A DNA stretch of 64,000 nt from Phycisphaerae bacterium (GTDB lineage: Bacteria; Planctomycetota; Phycisphaerae; Phycisphaerales; SM1A02), in NCBI GenBank assembly GCA_002716385.1, contig PBAX01000023.1, positions 62,001 to 126,000 of the forward strand. Reading direction: 5' to 3'. Shown in pieces: positions 1-9,777 of this stretch. The position numbers and the translations under genes were made by a program. Numbering within the stretch: the stretch's first letter is position 1; every line of letters starts with the position of its first letter. The notes under the pieces are model-generated. The model made no database searches, was not told where the DNA came from, and was given only the letters and a program-made list of their open reading frames with translations.

Positions 1-1
1 G

Positions 2-1717
2 CCGGTCGAGGGCGGTCTGGCCGTGGGTACGATTGCAGCCCAGTCGATCGGTGAACCCGGTACCCAGCTGACCATGCGTACCTTCCACACCGGAGGTATC
101 GCCTCCCGTGGACTGGTCGACACGACCTATAAGGCCACCCATGGCGGAACCATCGAACTCCGCGACTGCAATGAAGTCGAGGTTGACTTCGAAGGTGCCA
201 ACCAGCTCATCGCACTGAAGCGAAATGGCGAAATCCTCATCAAGGATGCCAAGGGACGCGATCTCCAGAAGGAGAAGGTTCCATACGGCGGCATCATTCG
301 CGTCAAGCCCGGCGAAAAGGTCCGCAAGGGGCAGTTGCTGGTTGCCTGGGACCCCCACCGAACACCGATTCTCGCCGAACAGTCCGGACGTGTCAGGTTC
401 AAGGACATCGAGATCGGCAAGACGATCCGCGAGGAAACCGTCAAGGGTGACCGCAAGAAGGAACTGATCGTCATCGAACACACCGGCGAGATGCACCCGC
501 AGATCCTGGTCGAAGATGCCGACGGCAAGATTCTCGACTTCCACCATCTGCCTGCCAAGGCACGCATTGAAGTCACGGAAGGTCAGGAGATTCTGCAGGG
601 CCAGATGCTTGCCCGTCAGCCCAAGGATGTTGCCGGCTCCGCCGACATCGTCGGTGGTCTGCCGCGTGTAACCGAGATCTTCGAAGCACGTGTCCCCAAG
701 GATCCAGCCATCATGTCGACCGTCTCGGGACGCGTCGAACTGCATGACGATCTCCGCAAGGGCAAGATGACGGTCCGCATCATTTCCGATTCAGGACATG
801 AAACCGACCACCATATCCCGCAGAGCAAGCACCTTCTGGTCCATCGTGGAGACTGGGTTGATGCCGGCGATGCACTGACTGAAGGGCCTCTGGTTCCGCA
901 GGAAATCCTCGACATCCAGGGCGAGGAAGCCGTGTTCACCTACATGCTGGACGAAGTCCAGAACGTGTACCGAGCTCAGGGTGTTCCGATCTCCGACAAG
1001 CACATCGAGGTCATCCTCGCCTGCATGCTCGGCAAGGTCATGGTCAAGAAGCCCGGAGACACCCCGATGCTTCCGGAGGAGGTCGTTGGACGACACACCT
1101 TCCGAAAATCCAATCAGGACATCGCCAAGAAGGTCCGTATCAGCGATCCAGGCGATACCAAGTTCGTCGAAGGCGATCTGGTGGAGAGGGATGCCGTCAA
1201 GGAGGCGAACGCGTTGGCAGAAGGCGAAGGAAAGGCCCCGGCCAAGAGCAAGAAGGCCCAGCCCGCCAATGGCCAGACCCTGCTTTTGGGCATCACGAAG
1301 GCATCCCTGCAGTCCGAGTCGTTCCTCTCGGGAGCCTCCTTCCAGGAAACCACGAAGGTCCTCACCGAAGCTTCCCTCAAGGGAGCCGTCGATGACCTGA
1401 AGGGACTCAAGGAAAATGTCCTTCTTGGCCATCTCATTCCAGCTGGCACCGGGTTCAAGACCTACACCCAGATGCGTGTCCAGAAACTCGGCGAGCCAGT
1501 TGCCCCTGAGAATGATCAGGAGACACTCACCGCTATGGCCAGTGAGGACGCAGAGGCTCGTGGAGCCGAGCGGCCACCGATGGTTGAAATTCCGGAATCA
1601 ACCAATCCCCTGTCTGAGATCATCGGTGAGCCCGCCTCAGAGGGCCTCAGCGAAGCAGCCATTCTCGAGGCACTCGAAGGTGCGGCACCAGCTGATCTGG
1701 ATCTGGACACACCTTGA
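2..1717 (+). CDS. rpoC: RNA polymerase subunit beta' (RpoC), C-terminal part, 5' end outside the window
   Basis: This is the C-terminal 571 residues of the largest RNA polymerase subunit; the reading frame is open from base 2, so the gene continues upstream of the window. The first visible residues include the motif TIAAQSIGEPGTQLTMRTFH, highly conserved in the RpoC trigger-loop region. The family's jaw and clamp C-terminal segments follow, ending in the conserved LLGHLIPAGTGF and an acidic tail. The ORF track starts at an internal GTG (23), which is not the real start. The acidic, Ala/Glu-rich last 60 residues vary between lineages. It is followed by a weak hairpin and then an unrelated secreted-protein gene rather than rpsL. 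Identification is very secure. Confidence 0.98.
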   Translation, partial: PVEGGLAVGTIAAQSIGEPGTQLTMRTFHTGGIASRGLVDTTYKATHGGTIELRDCNEVEVDFEGANQLIALKRNGEILIKDAKGRDLQKEKVPYGGIIRVKPGEKVRKGQLLVAWDPHRTPILAEQSGRVRFKDIEIGKTIREETVKGDRKKELIVIEHTGEMHPQILVEDADGKILDFHHLPAKARIEVTEGQEILQGQMLARQPKDVAGSADIVGGLPRVTEIFEARVPKDPAIMSTVSGRVELHDDLRKGKMTVRIISDSGHETDHHIPQSKHLLVHRGDWVDAGDALTEGPLVPQEILDIQGEEAVFTYMLDEVQNVYRAQGVPISDKHIEVILACMLGKVMVKKPGDTPMLPEEVVGRHTFRKSNQDIAKKVRISDPGDTKFVEGDLVERDAVKEANALAEGEGKAPAKSKKAQPANGQTLLLGITKASLQSESFLSGASFQETTKVLTEASLKGAVDDLKGLKENVLLGHLIPAGTGFKTYTQMRVQKLGEPVAPENDQETLTAMASEDAEARGAERPPMVEIPESTNPLSEIIGEPASEGLSEAAILEALEGAAPADLDLDTP

Positions 1718-2042
1718 TTTTTCCATGACTATTCCCCTGCCAAATGGCAGATTCATTGGCCTCGTACCGTTCCAGTGACGGTCGGGGCCAATGCCTTTTT
1801 TGGCCCACCCAGCAAGGCCAAAAGGCCAGACAAGCCCTTTGGCATGCTATTATTAGCCTCGTATCTCAAGAGCGAAAACATGGCTATTCCAAGTGAATGG
1901 CTCCTGCTCGCTGGAGAGGTATCCCATTGACGCTTCTGGCCTGAATCCGTGGTTGGATTCATGCGGTTCAACCGTAGGCTGGCAAACGAACAGGCACCGT
2001 TCTCACCCCTCTGGAACTCGAAGAGTTCAATTGGAGTTACTG
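1718..2042. other. Intergenic region between rpoC and the giant secreted protein
   Basis: This 325-base stretch holds no convincing gene. A 7-bp hairpin GGGCCAA/TTGGCCC lies at 1785-1806, with a T-rich loop but no T-run after it. A second small hairpin, GGCC-AAAA-GGCC, lies just downstream. The ORF track opens the next gene at 1893, but the 50 residues before 2043 look like read-through upstream sequence. An AT-rich TATTAT near 1847-1852 could be a -10 element, but no good -35 could be assigned. Confidence 0.5.
1785..1806 (+). terminator. Weak hairpin after rpoC, possible terminator
   Basis: GGGCCAA and TTGGCCC form a perfect 7-bp stem around an 8-base loop, TGCCTTTT, about 70 bases after the rpoC stop. 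The T-run sits in the loop and not after the stem, so this is not a canonical intrinsic terminator. It may serve as an RNA 3' end or attenuation structure. Confidence 0.3.
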
Positions 2043-5000
2043 ATGATTCGATCGAACCTTGTCACCCTTCTGATCATTCTGACACTTGGTTGGATAGTGG
2101 ATGGCTACGCAGAAGCCGCAAAGCCAACCACACCTGCAGCATCGACTGATGAAACCATCCAACAGTTGCTGAGGATCGTCGGTGTCGATCAGGAGGTCCG
2201 CGATGAAATCGCGTTGAAGCCAAGAGTTCCCATGCGCAAGCCCACCATGCTTGAACGCTCAGGAACCGGGGAGAACGAACGCCTGATCATCAAGTTCACT
2301 GATCAGACTCAAATGAGAATGAATGCCGGCGGCACCCCCTACTCAAAGTCCAATCAGAACATCGATTCCATCGCCGTGATCCTTGAGGAACTCAATCTGA
2401 CGCTTGAGCCGGTCTTCTCGGGACCGGAAGCCCGCATCACCGAACTTATCAATCGTGCCGAAAAGAACTCGGGTCAGGCACAGCCTGACCTAGCTGGCAT
2501 CTTCTATGTCGAAGGAAATCCACAGGACATAGACGGCGCAGCGATGATCCTCCTCCATGACCCACGTGTGGAATGGGCCGGCTATCGCAAGAGCAAATTC
2601 CAGAAGACCGTTTCGGATCGCATCGAAGATGCCATCGACACACAGATGAAACAGGACCCTTCCATGGCGATAGCGTTGGGACAGGGGCCAAAGAGGACGC
2701 AATCAACGGTTGCCCAGTTCGATACGACTGCTCCAACCTTCAACGACGCACGCCCTTCAACAACCCGCTTCGGCGCAATGTCGGACGACACCTCCGATCC
2801 GATGCACTTCGATCAGACCGGCCTTGACACACGAAGAACCGATGGCGGCAATCCCGAAGACATGCCTCAGAGACTGGCACCACCGGCTTGCTGCGTCGCC
2901 AGTCAGGACCTGGTGGACACCGCTGGTGGCTACGGCCCTTTCAATACACCTGGCAGCTCATCTCCGTTCGTATTCAACACATGTCTTGAGCTTGATCAGG
3001 ACACCTGCGATTCAGTCGATGGCGCCTTCATCCTCGCAGGAGACTGTGCCGACCCTCTCGACCCCGCCTTCGTGGTCTGTGAAAACGACGCTCCCGGTGT
3101 CGCTGGATCCGAAGACTGGTCTCCCCTTGGCGCTTGCTGCACCGGCGGCGTCCAGACCTTTGCCACGAGGGATGATTGCCAGGGAGAGTTCATGCATGAT
3201 CAGTTCTCGCGTTTCCAGAATGGAAGCTATCCCACGGAACCACTTGTTGGGGGTCTGGCTCAGAACGGCCGAATCCCCGCCTTGAACCCGGCCCTGAATG
3301 TCGACCTCCTGTCAAAGACCTACGGCTTCGAGAACATGGTTGTTCCGGGCGGCAATGTGATTGCTGCTCAGGCGGAATACGACATTGCAATCGCCGGCCT
3401 TCAACCCGACTTCTCAGTTCTTAGCGGCAATCGAATTCTGAACTCGAATTATTCCTACTACGCAGGCTCAAACGCCTTGCTTGATCCCACAGGCAATGGC
3501 CCTGGTGGATTCCCCGGCGTGCCTGCAAGTGGACAGTGGGTGACCGCTGGTTTCGCATCAAGTGAGCTGCCGGGCGATGTACCCCGGGAACCAATCTTCG
3601 TTAACCAGAATGCCACGGCACCTTACTTCCCCACCAACACTGGAATCGTCGACGCCATGTACGCGGTCGGCTCCAATGGGCCTGGCGGTGCCCCACTAGC
3701 CGTTGGATATGATCCCATCGGCCTCTACTCGGATCCGAGATTCGTCATTCTCTGGGGCCAGCTCGACATTGTCGTCGACACGGTCACAGGACAAGCTGCC
3801 CCCGCCATCCTGAATGGTCCCGGAGGTGGAGGGCTCAATCCACTTGGTGTGAGCGGCGGATTCACGTTCTACTCCCTGAGTCCAAGCTCCGGCACAAACG
3901 TCTACAACCCCAACATCTATCTGGCTGGTCCGCAGGAGCCGGGTGACTATGGGATTTGTTCCTATGGTGTCTGTGCGATCGACTGCTATCAACCCTCGAT
4001 CAATCCACCGGACCAAGGCTGCGGACCGGCAACTGCCTTTGCGGGCTTCGAGATCGGCGACCGGTTCCCAGTCACCGAATCCCCGATCATGGGCGGCATA
4101 ATCGATGTCCCCAACTCAAACGTTGGATGTTCCAGCTTCGTGTATGAGTTCTACTGCCGAAATGCGCTCAATGGCAAGACCATTGTCAGTGATTACAACG
4201 GCACCGGCGCACTCTGGGGCGACCTCAATCAACTACCACCGCCAACACCCGGAATCGCGGTCTGCCAGACCATCAACGCACCATACGGTGAGGCGCCTGC
4301 CGGTTGGTGGAAGGATTACTACGTTCAGGATGGCGGAAACGAGTGCCAGTTCAATGGCGTTCCCGCCTACGAGACCTTTGATCCTGGTGAAGGGCCGAAC
4401 GCCCTGCGTGGCTCGTGCTTCTTTTCGAACATGAACTATCCGGCCATGTTCACCAACACATTTTCTAACTTTCAGCTACAGGCCTTTGGTGACCGCTCAG
4501 AGCTCGCGGACAATCAATTCGAATGGTTCTACGAGCCCTGCTACGGCGGTGACAACCCTGATGCGGACTACTGCCCTGTCAGTTGCTTCCAGAACCCCAA
4601 TGGAACAGATGACGGCCTCGCGGCAGCGGTTTCCACAGTAGCGCCACTCTGTGCTGATGACTCTGGTTGCGCAGGCCCATTCGATCCCAACAACCAGACT
4701 CTCACAACGGCACAAATCGCGGGATGGAGCTTCCTCTGCGCCGATCTGGCCAACCAATTCAAGCTTGATCCGTATTCGCAGGACACCAACAACCCCACCT
4801 ACAACACGCTAGATCCAAACCCCCCCATCCCCAACGTCAGCAGCCTGGTCAATCGTGGAAACCTGTCCATCAGACGCTATCTCGATTTCGATCAGACCAA
4901 CCAACTCGCTGGCCCGTTCACTGAACTGAATACGCTGGGATTGCAGCCTCCATATGCGAGAAACGCGGATGGCTCCATCTGGGACGACCCAAATATCCCG

Positions 5001-7673
5001 GGCAATGACCCCACGCTCATCCAGCCTTCCTTGAACTGCATGATCAACTATGGCGTCCAGAACCAGTGCTTCACGACGTACTTCTCACAGTATCAGCCAA
5101 GCCTCGGATTGGCTCCGAACAGTTCCCTGCCTCCATTCTTCCAGAGACAGAATGGCGGATGCATGGACTTCCAATGCTGCCATACGGTCTGCTCGATCGT
5201 CTACGATCCATCCACGGACGACTTCAACTATGGCGACTGCTGCGATCCGCAGTACGGGTGGACGGAAGAATGCGTCGAGAAGGCCATCGAACTCTGCTAT
5301 GAGAGAGAAGGTGGCACTCAGACCAGATACACACCCAACTTCGTTCCACTTCAGTTTCACCTGAGCCAACGATCGGCAGCTGGCCCACAACCCTTCCGTC
5401 TCTGGGATCAGCCCATGCGAAGATTGGCTGCCGCACCAACTCTGCCGCCGACTGTCATATCTTCGATCCCGGCAATACCGACGTTCCCTGCCGACAACTG
5501 GCTGCAATCCCCGAGCATGGTCCAATGGGTCGTTTCTCCACGAAACGACAATGGCACGGCTCCAATCTTCCAGACATGGGCTGCACCATCCGTCATTGGC
5601 TCGCAATCGACTGCTGGTGTGAAGTATGGACTCCAGATCGGTCCGGATCCACAGACCGGCGAACTCGGACCTATCCTCAATTCCCAGCCCAACACACCCA
5701 ACAGCTGGCAGGAATTCTATTACGGGGAGCCACTCTCATCTCCGCTGACTTTCTATGAATCACAGGGATTGAGCCTGTACGGAACCATGGATCAGTCGAC
5801 ATGGGGAGCGACAGGCCCGGCCGGACTGTCTCCCACCACCGGGCTCTATTCATGGGCCGATTTCCTGCTTTCACTTCAGCCAAACAACGGCCCCGCCGGC
5901 CCTGGAAACAGTGGAGCCTTCGGATTCGGCGTGAACATTGCCGTGCTTGATACCTCGGCATGGATTCAGGAATACACAAACGCTCAAGGCCAGCTTGTTG
6001 GCGCGATCCACGAGGACCTTGGAAACGTACTCATGGAAGGACCCGCCACCGGAGATGAATTCGTACCCATGGGGTTCGAGCCCTTCACCTTCGAACCACA
6101 GCGAGGCACGGCTGTCCTCGGAACCATTGCCGCGTCACAGAATGGATTCGGGACCGATGGCATCGCGCTTCAGGCAAATACGATGTTCTTCCCGGTCATG
6201 ACCTCACAAGGATCCGTGGATCGCGAGTTCAATGCGTGGCTCTCGGCTATGACCCATCTCAAGCGGGGCGACATTCTCCTAGCGACCTATCCAGGTGGTG
6301 GTGGCACGGACAACATCTGGATTGATGGTGGCGGACCAACGGAAGGCTCCATACTGGAATTGCTCTTTGGGCTCAGTGCGGCACTGGAAATCAGCGTCAT
6401 ACTTCCAGTCGGGGACTTCGGTGTTCAGCTGGGAGGCCTGACTACAGGAGGGCTTGATTCCCTGCCATCCAATGTCCTGAATGTTGGCGCGTCAATGCCC
6501 AGCACGCTGCCGAAGAGGGCATGGTCAAGCAACTACATCGGCGTGGACGACTCGGGCAGCATCCCGATGACCACCGCTATCACACCGATCACGACCACAG
6601 GTGGCGACTGCAACCTTACAAGAGCAGCCATTCAGACGCAGCCTGATCAACCAAGCGACCCTGCTGGATACATCAGCCGCGACATGATGTCTCGTTCCTA
6701 TACGAACGACTTCGGATATGCCTTCGATTCATCGAAGGCTGCAGCCGCCCAGATAGCGGGGGTCGCGGCCTGTCTTCAGGGGATCTCCATGCAGTGGTAT
6801 GGAGCCAGCCAGCCTGGAGCCAACATTGCTCTGATCATCAACAACAATCCGAGGCGACTCGGGGGGCTCTTCAATGGCCCCGCAGCACCAGAGACCACCT
6901 ACGATCAAGCACCGCTTGAAGGCACTGGCTGGCAGTACGGCCTGGGTACCCCGGATGGCGGGCTACTGACCCAGTACATCGGCCTGATGTCCGATCCTGC
7001 CCGGGCAGCTGTAGATATGGTGATTAATCCCGAATGGGACGTTGAAGCTCCGGCAGACATCCTCACGCAAGCAGAGTTCATACGTGGATATCAACTTGGT
7101 GGGGACTACACCTCTCTGCAGCAGCCTGGTGACAGCAATGAGATGATCGGCTATTCCCAGTTCACCTACGCGTTCATTCCATATGAGCCTGATTTCTTCG
7201 TCCCGGGTGCTCCGTTCAACTACAACGCGTCATTCGACTTTGGAAACGAGGAAGCTGGAGAAGTCACAGACTTGTTCATTCATGGAAGATCCACCAACAA
7301 GGATCTATTCGAGGAGAACAGTCTGGCGTTCGATATCCAGATGACGCTGTCACCTGATCCAGAAGAGGCGCCAGTCCCGCCGACATCACTCCTCGCGGCA
7401 CCTTTCAGCCCATTGCGTCAGGGATTTGCCTACAACTATGTGACAGAGCAGTGGGATCTTATGGACAACACAGTCGGATTCTACCCACTCTTCACGTTCG
7501 AACCGCCAAGCGCCACAGATGGCCGGGACTACCTCGGTTTCGAAGGGGCGTTCGATGTCCGGTTCGTACTCACCCTTCCGAGAGATATCTTCGATGATGA
7601 TGGATTCCTCAATGAATTCGTCGTCTTCTACGACTATGTGAGCCTGCGAGTCTCGGGCCCGATCGATCCCTGA
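2043..7673 (+). CDS. Giant secreted subtilase-like protein with substituted catalytic residues
   Basis: Exported protein of 1876 residues. The start is placed at ATG 2043 (MIRSNLVTLLIILTLGW...) because a clear signal peptide begins there; the 50 extra residues of the ORF track lack one. The middle is Cys-rich, with a GACC-type module near residue 363 and a CC-x-x-VC/DCC module near residues 1041-1080, both typical of Phycisphaerae secreted proteins. Residues about 1295-1600 follow the subtilase (S8) order: NIAVLD with Asp1303, RGTAVLG where HGT-x-VAG is expected, PVGDFG where AGN-x-G is expected, and SSKAAAAQIAG where GTSMAAPHVAG is expected. Ungapped, His becomes Arg1354, the oxyanion Asn becomes Asp1458 and the catalytic Ser becomes Lys1565. 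The C-terminus is probably a beta-sandwich. The fold is inferred from motif order. If correct, it is a pseudoprotease with a binding or structural role. Confidence 0.75.
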   Translation: MIRSNLVTLLIILTLGWIVDGYAEAAKPTTPAASTDETIQQLLRIVGVDQEVRDEIALKPRVPMRKPTMLERSGTGENERLIIKFTDQTQMRMNAGGTPYSKSNQNIDSIAVILEELNLTLEPVFSGPEARITELINRAEKNSGQAQPDLAGIFYVEGNPQDIDGAAMILLHDPRVEWAGYRKSKFQKTVSDRIEDAIDTQMKQDPSMAIALGQGPKRTQSTVAQFDTTAPTFNDARPSTTRFGAMSDDTSDPMHFDQTGLDTRRTDGGNPEDMPQRLAPPACCVASQDLVDTAGGYGPFNTPGSSSPFVFNTCLELDQDTCDSVDGAFILAGDCADPLDPAFVVCENDAPGVAGSEDWSPLGACCTGGVQTFATRDDCQGEFMHDQFSRFQNGSYPTEPLVGGLAQNGRIPALNPALNVDLLSKTYGFENMVVPGGNVIAAQAEYDIAIAGLQPDFSVLSGNRILNSNYSYYAGSNALLDPTGNGPGGFPGVPASGQWVTAGFASSELPGDVPREPIFVNQNATAPYFPTNTGIVDAMYAVGSNGPGGAPLAVGYDPIGLYSDPRFVILWGQLDIVVDTVTGQAAPAILNGPGGGGLNPLGVSGGFTFYSLSPSSGTNVYNPNIYLAGPQEPGDYGICSYGVCAIDCYQPSINPPDQGCGPATAFAGFEIGDRFPVTESPIMGGIIDVPNSNVGCSSFVYEFYCRNALNGKTIVSDYNGTGALWGDLNQLPPPTPGIAVCQTINAPYGEAPAGWWKDYYVQDGGNECQFNGVPAYETFDPGEGPNALRGSCFFSNMNYPAMFTNTFSNFQLQAFGDRSELADNQFEWFYEPCYGGDNPDADYCPVSCFQNPNGTDDGLAAAVSTVAPLCADDSGCAGPFDPNNQTLTTAQIAGWSFLCADLANQFKLDPYSQDTNNPTYNTLDPNPPIPNVSSLVNRGNLSIRRYLDFDQTNQLAGPFTELNTLGLQPPYARNADGSIWDDPNIPGNDPTLIQPSLNCMINYGVQNQCFTTYFSQYQPSLGLAPNSSLPPFFQRQNGGCMDFQCCHTVCSIVYDPSTDDFNYGDCCDPQYGWTEECVEKAIELCYEREGGTQTRYTPNFVPLQFHLSQRSAAGPQPFRLWDQPMRRLAAAPTLPPTVISSIPAIPTFPADNWLQSPSMVQWVVSPRNDNGTAPIFQTWAAPSVIGSQSTAGVKYGLQIGPDPQTGELGPILNSQPNTPNSWQEFYYGEPLSSPLTFYESQGLSLYGTMDQSTWGATGPAGLSPTTGLYSWADFLLSLQPNNGPAGPGNSGAFGFGVNIAVLDTSAWIQEYTNAQGQLVGAIHEDLGNVLMEGPATGDEFVPMGFEPFTFEPQRGTAVLGTIAASQNGFGTDGIALQANTMFFPVMTSQGSVDREFNAWLSAMTHLKRGDILLATYPGGGGTDNIWIDGGGPTEGSILELLFGLSAALEISVILPVGDFGVQLGGLTTGGLDSLPSNVLNVGASMPSTLPKRAWSSNYIGVDDSGSIPMTTAITPITTTGGDCNLTRAAIQTQPDQPSDPAGYISRDMMSRSYTNDFGYAFDSSKAAAAQIAGVAACLQGISMQWYGASQPGANIALIINNNPRRLGGLFNGPAAPETTYDQAPLEGTGWQYGLGTPDGGLLTQYIGLMSDPARAAVDMVINPEWDVEAPADILTQAEFIRGYQLGGDYTSLQQPGDSNEMIGYSQFTYAFIPYEPDFFVPGAPFNYNASFDFGNEEAGEVTDLFIHGRSTNKDLFEENSLAFDIQMTLSPDPEEAPVPPTSLLAAPFSPLRQGFAYNYVTEQWDLMDNTVGFYPLFTFEPPSATDGRDYLGFEGAFDVRFVLTLPRDIFDDDGFLNEFVVFYDYVSLRVSGPIDP

Positions 7674-7702
7674 TCGAGCATGGCACAATCCAAACCATTT
7701 CA

Positions 7703-7733
7703 GCCGCCGCTGCACACCGCAGCGGCGGCTTTT
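7703..7733 (+). terminator. Strong intrinsic terminator after the subtilase-like gene
   Basis: A perfect 11-bp GC-rich stem, GCCGCCGCTGC/GCAGCGGCGGC, with a 5-base ACACC loop is followed at once by TTTT. It lies 30 bases after the stop codon at 7673, so the giant gene is transcriptionally separated from the peptidase gene downstream. Confidence 0.9.
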
Positions 7734-7822
7734 CTAGGTACATCGAATAGTGTGATACGCTTGCCATTGGATTGAACGCATTTGATCTTCCGATTATCCG
7801 TCATTCATCTCCCGGGGAAATT

Positions 7823-9622
7823 ATGAATATGTTCAGCGGTCGACTGTACTGGCTTATCTTCGCCCTATTCATCATCTCACCTTCTGTCGCCTCGGCACAG
7901 ATGGCCGACAAGAAATCGAGCCCATTCGAGGCTTTGCGATGGAACGAAGATTCGCCGGAAGTCATGGTTCAGTCCGACTGGTACCGACCTCTGACTATTC
8001 AGGGGGTCGATGTCGAGCGAATCCTCGCGTTCTGCAAAAGCAGTTACGGCGGCAAGGCAAGGAAGCGATTCGGAGAGGATCTACCAGTCGCCTTGCAGGC
8101 GATGGGACACCCACTCCCTGCCAAAGTCACACTCAAGTTGCAGCGGATCAAGGATGGCGAGGTGATAACACTCGCCGATGTCCCAAGCACCAAGAGCAAT
8201 CGAAAAGCGATCTGGAGAGCCAATCAGACGACACAAGCTGGTGATGAGCAGCCACGAGGACGATCGAACCCAAGCCGCATCTCACGCCAGGAGGCGTTGG
8301 CTGATCTAGCCGCATTTCAGATGCAACTCGATGACCAGTTCGCCTATCGACATCTGAAGGATGTCGATCTGGATGGCGAACTTACCAGATTCAAATCCTC
8401 TTTAGGTGAGCAGGTCGAGGTCGAGGATCTCACCATCCAGCTGCACAAGCTGATGATGTCATTCGGGGATGGGCATGCTCGCGTTAGGAGTCGCCATATG
8501 CCACGGCCAACGAGCCATCCCCCGTTTCTTCTCGAAGAGACCTCAAAGGGGATCGTGGCGTTCATGCCGGATCGCAGTCGATTCCTCGATCCTGAACGGC
8601 CCTACCTTCTGGCCATCGATGGACACGAGATCGACGACCTCATCGACGTCGTGCGTCCGATCGTCCCAGCTGGAAGTACACAACTGGTTCGATCCCGCGC
8701 CTTGCGTGAAGTTCGCACGCTGGAAATGATCCGTGAACTGCTGCTGGAAGAGCCCGCGAAAGAAACCCTCACATGCATGCTGGCAAGCGGACCGACGGAC
8801 ACCCAACCTGTGAGATACCTGCATCAAATGAACTCAAAACGACCGATCTACGGCGACTGGCCCAACTTGAAGAGCGGAATCATCGATTCAGACATCGGCT
8901 ATCTACGTATCGAGGAAATGGACGATCGTCTCATTCCTCGAATCAGAACGAGCATGGATGAATTCCGCGACACGAAGGGTCTCATCGTGGATGTTCGAGG
9001 CAATGGCGGCGGAACCAGGCTGCCCTTGATTGTCCTCGCCGGCTACCTGCTGGGACCGGACGAGGATCCATGGGTCGGCAGCGTGGCACGCTACCGAACG
9101 AGTGACCGCTTTGGTCGTGATCATCTTGACGCCCGGTACATGTACCGGGCCGACGACCCCCGCTGGTCGAGTGATCAACGGAGAGTCATCACGGATCTTG
9201 CCGAAGATTTCCAACCCGAGTGGGATCACCCCGAGGGATTCAGCGACTGGCATTATCTGGTTCTCGATCGCACCGGCGTGGATGACGAGTATTTCTACGA
9301 CAAACCGGTCGTGATCCTGTCGGATGCGAATTGCTTCAGTGCCACGGATATCTTCCTTGGTGCTCTGTCCGGCCGACCGAGGGTCACGCTGATGGGTGCC
9401 CCCAGTGGTGGTGGCAGCGCCAGGTCGCAGAGATTCGAACTTCCAAACAGCGGCATCGAGATCAGCTGCGCATCCATGGCATCCTTCCGACCCGACGGTC
9501 GACTCTACGATGGACGCGGCATCGAGGTCGACATCGAGATCGATCCCGATCCGACCTTCTTCCTCATGAACGGCAAGGACAATGTCCTTGAGGCGGCCGT
9601 GGAGCACATTCGATCCAACTAG
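7823..9622 (+). CDS. Secreted S41-family (tail-specific/tricorn-like) peptidase
   Basis: Exported protein of 599 residues. ATG 7823 was chosen because GGGGAAATT precedes it and a signal peptide ending near SVASAQ starts there. The C-terminal half has S41 hallmarks: LIVDVRGNGGG at about residue 390, then DANCFSATDIF with the likely nucleophile Ser506, then a glycine-rich segment. Aligned with the Ctp/Prc subfamily, the general-base Lys 25 residues after the Ser is Gly here (SGGGSAR). It therefore probably belongs to the tricorn/IRBP-like branch that uses a Ser/His/Ser/Glu arrangement, or is inactive. It is a single gene behind a terminator. The substrate cannot be inferred. Confidence 0.8.
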   Translation: MNMFSGRLYWLIFALFIISPSVASAQMADKKSSPFEALRWNEDSPEVMVQSDWYRPLTIQGVDVERILAFCKSSYGGKARKRFGEDLPVALQAMGHPLPAKVTLKLQRIKDGEVITLADVPSTKSNRKAIWRANQTTQAGDEQPRGRSNPSRISRQEALADLAAFQMQLDDQFAYRHLKDVDLDGELTRFKSSLGEQVEVEDLTIQLHKLMMSFGDGHARVRSRHMPRPTSHPPFLLEETSKGIVAFMPDRSRFLDPERPYLLAIDGHEIDDLIDVVRPIVPAGSTQLVRSRALREVRTLEMIRELLLEEPAKETLTCMLASGPTDTQPVRYLHQMNSKRPIYGDWPNLKSGIIDSDIGYLRIEEMDDRLIPRIRTSMDEFRDTKGLIVDVRGNGGGTRLPLIVLAGYLLGPDEDPWVGSVARYRTSDRFGRDHLDARYMYRADDPRWSSDQRRVITDLAEDFQPEWDHPEGFSDWHYLVLDRTGVDDEYFYDKPVVILSDANCFSATDIFLGALSGRPRVTLMGAPSGGGSARSQRFELPNSGIEISCASMASFRPDGRLYDGRGIEVDIEIDPDPTFFLMNGKDNVLEAAVEHIRSN

Positions 9623-9777
9623 TATCGATACCAATAGGACAAATCCAAGCATCCACTGCCTGCGATTTGAAAATAACATGGCCCTGACGAGCCACTCAGA
9701 CGTCCTCTCTGAGTAAATCTGTTGAAGATTCCAGCCCACTTAGCCAAACTAGCACTTGTTCGAAGGAGACAAGGTCA

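Noticed and set aside
1893-2042. N-terminal extension of the subtilase-like ORF
   Set aside because: The 50 residues lack a signal peptide, while ATG 2043 starts one directly.
5085-5606. Minus-strand ORF of 173 residues inside the giant secreted-protein gene
   Set aside because: Shadow of the plus-strand frame; no ribosome site or domain.
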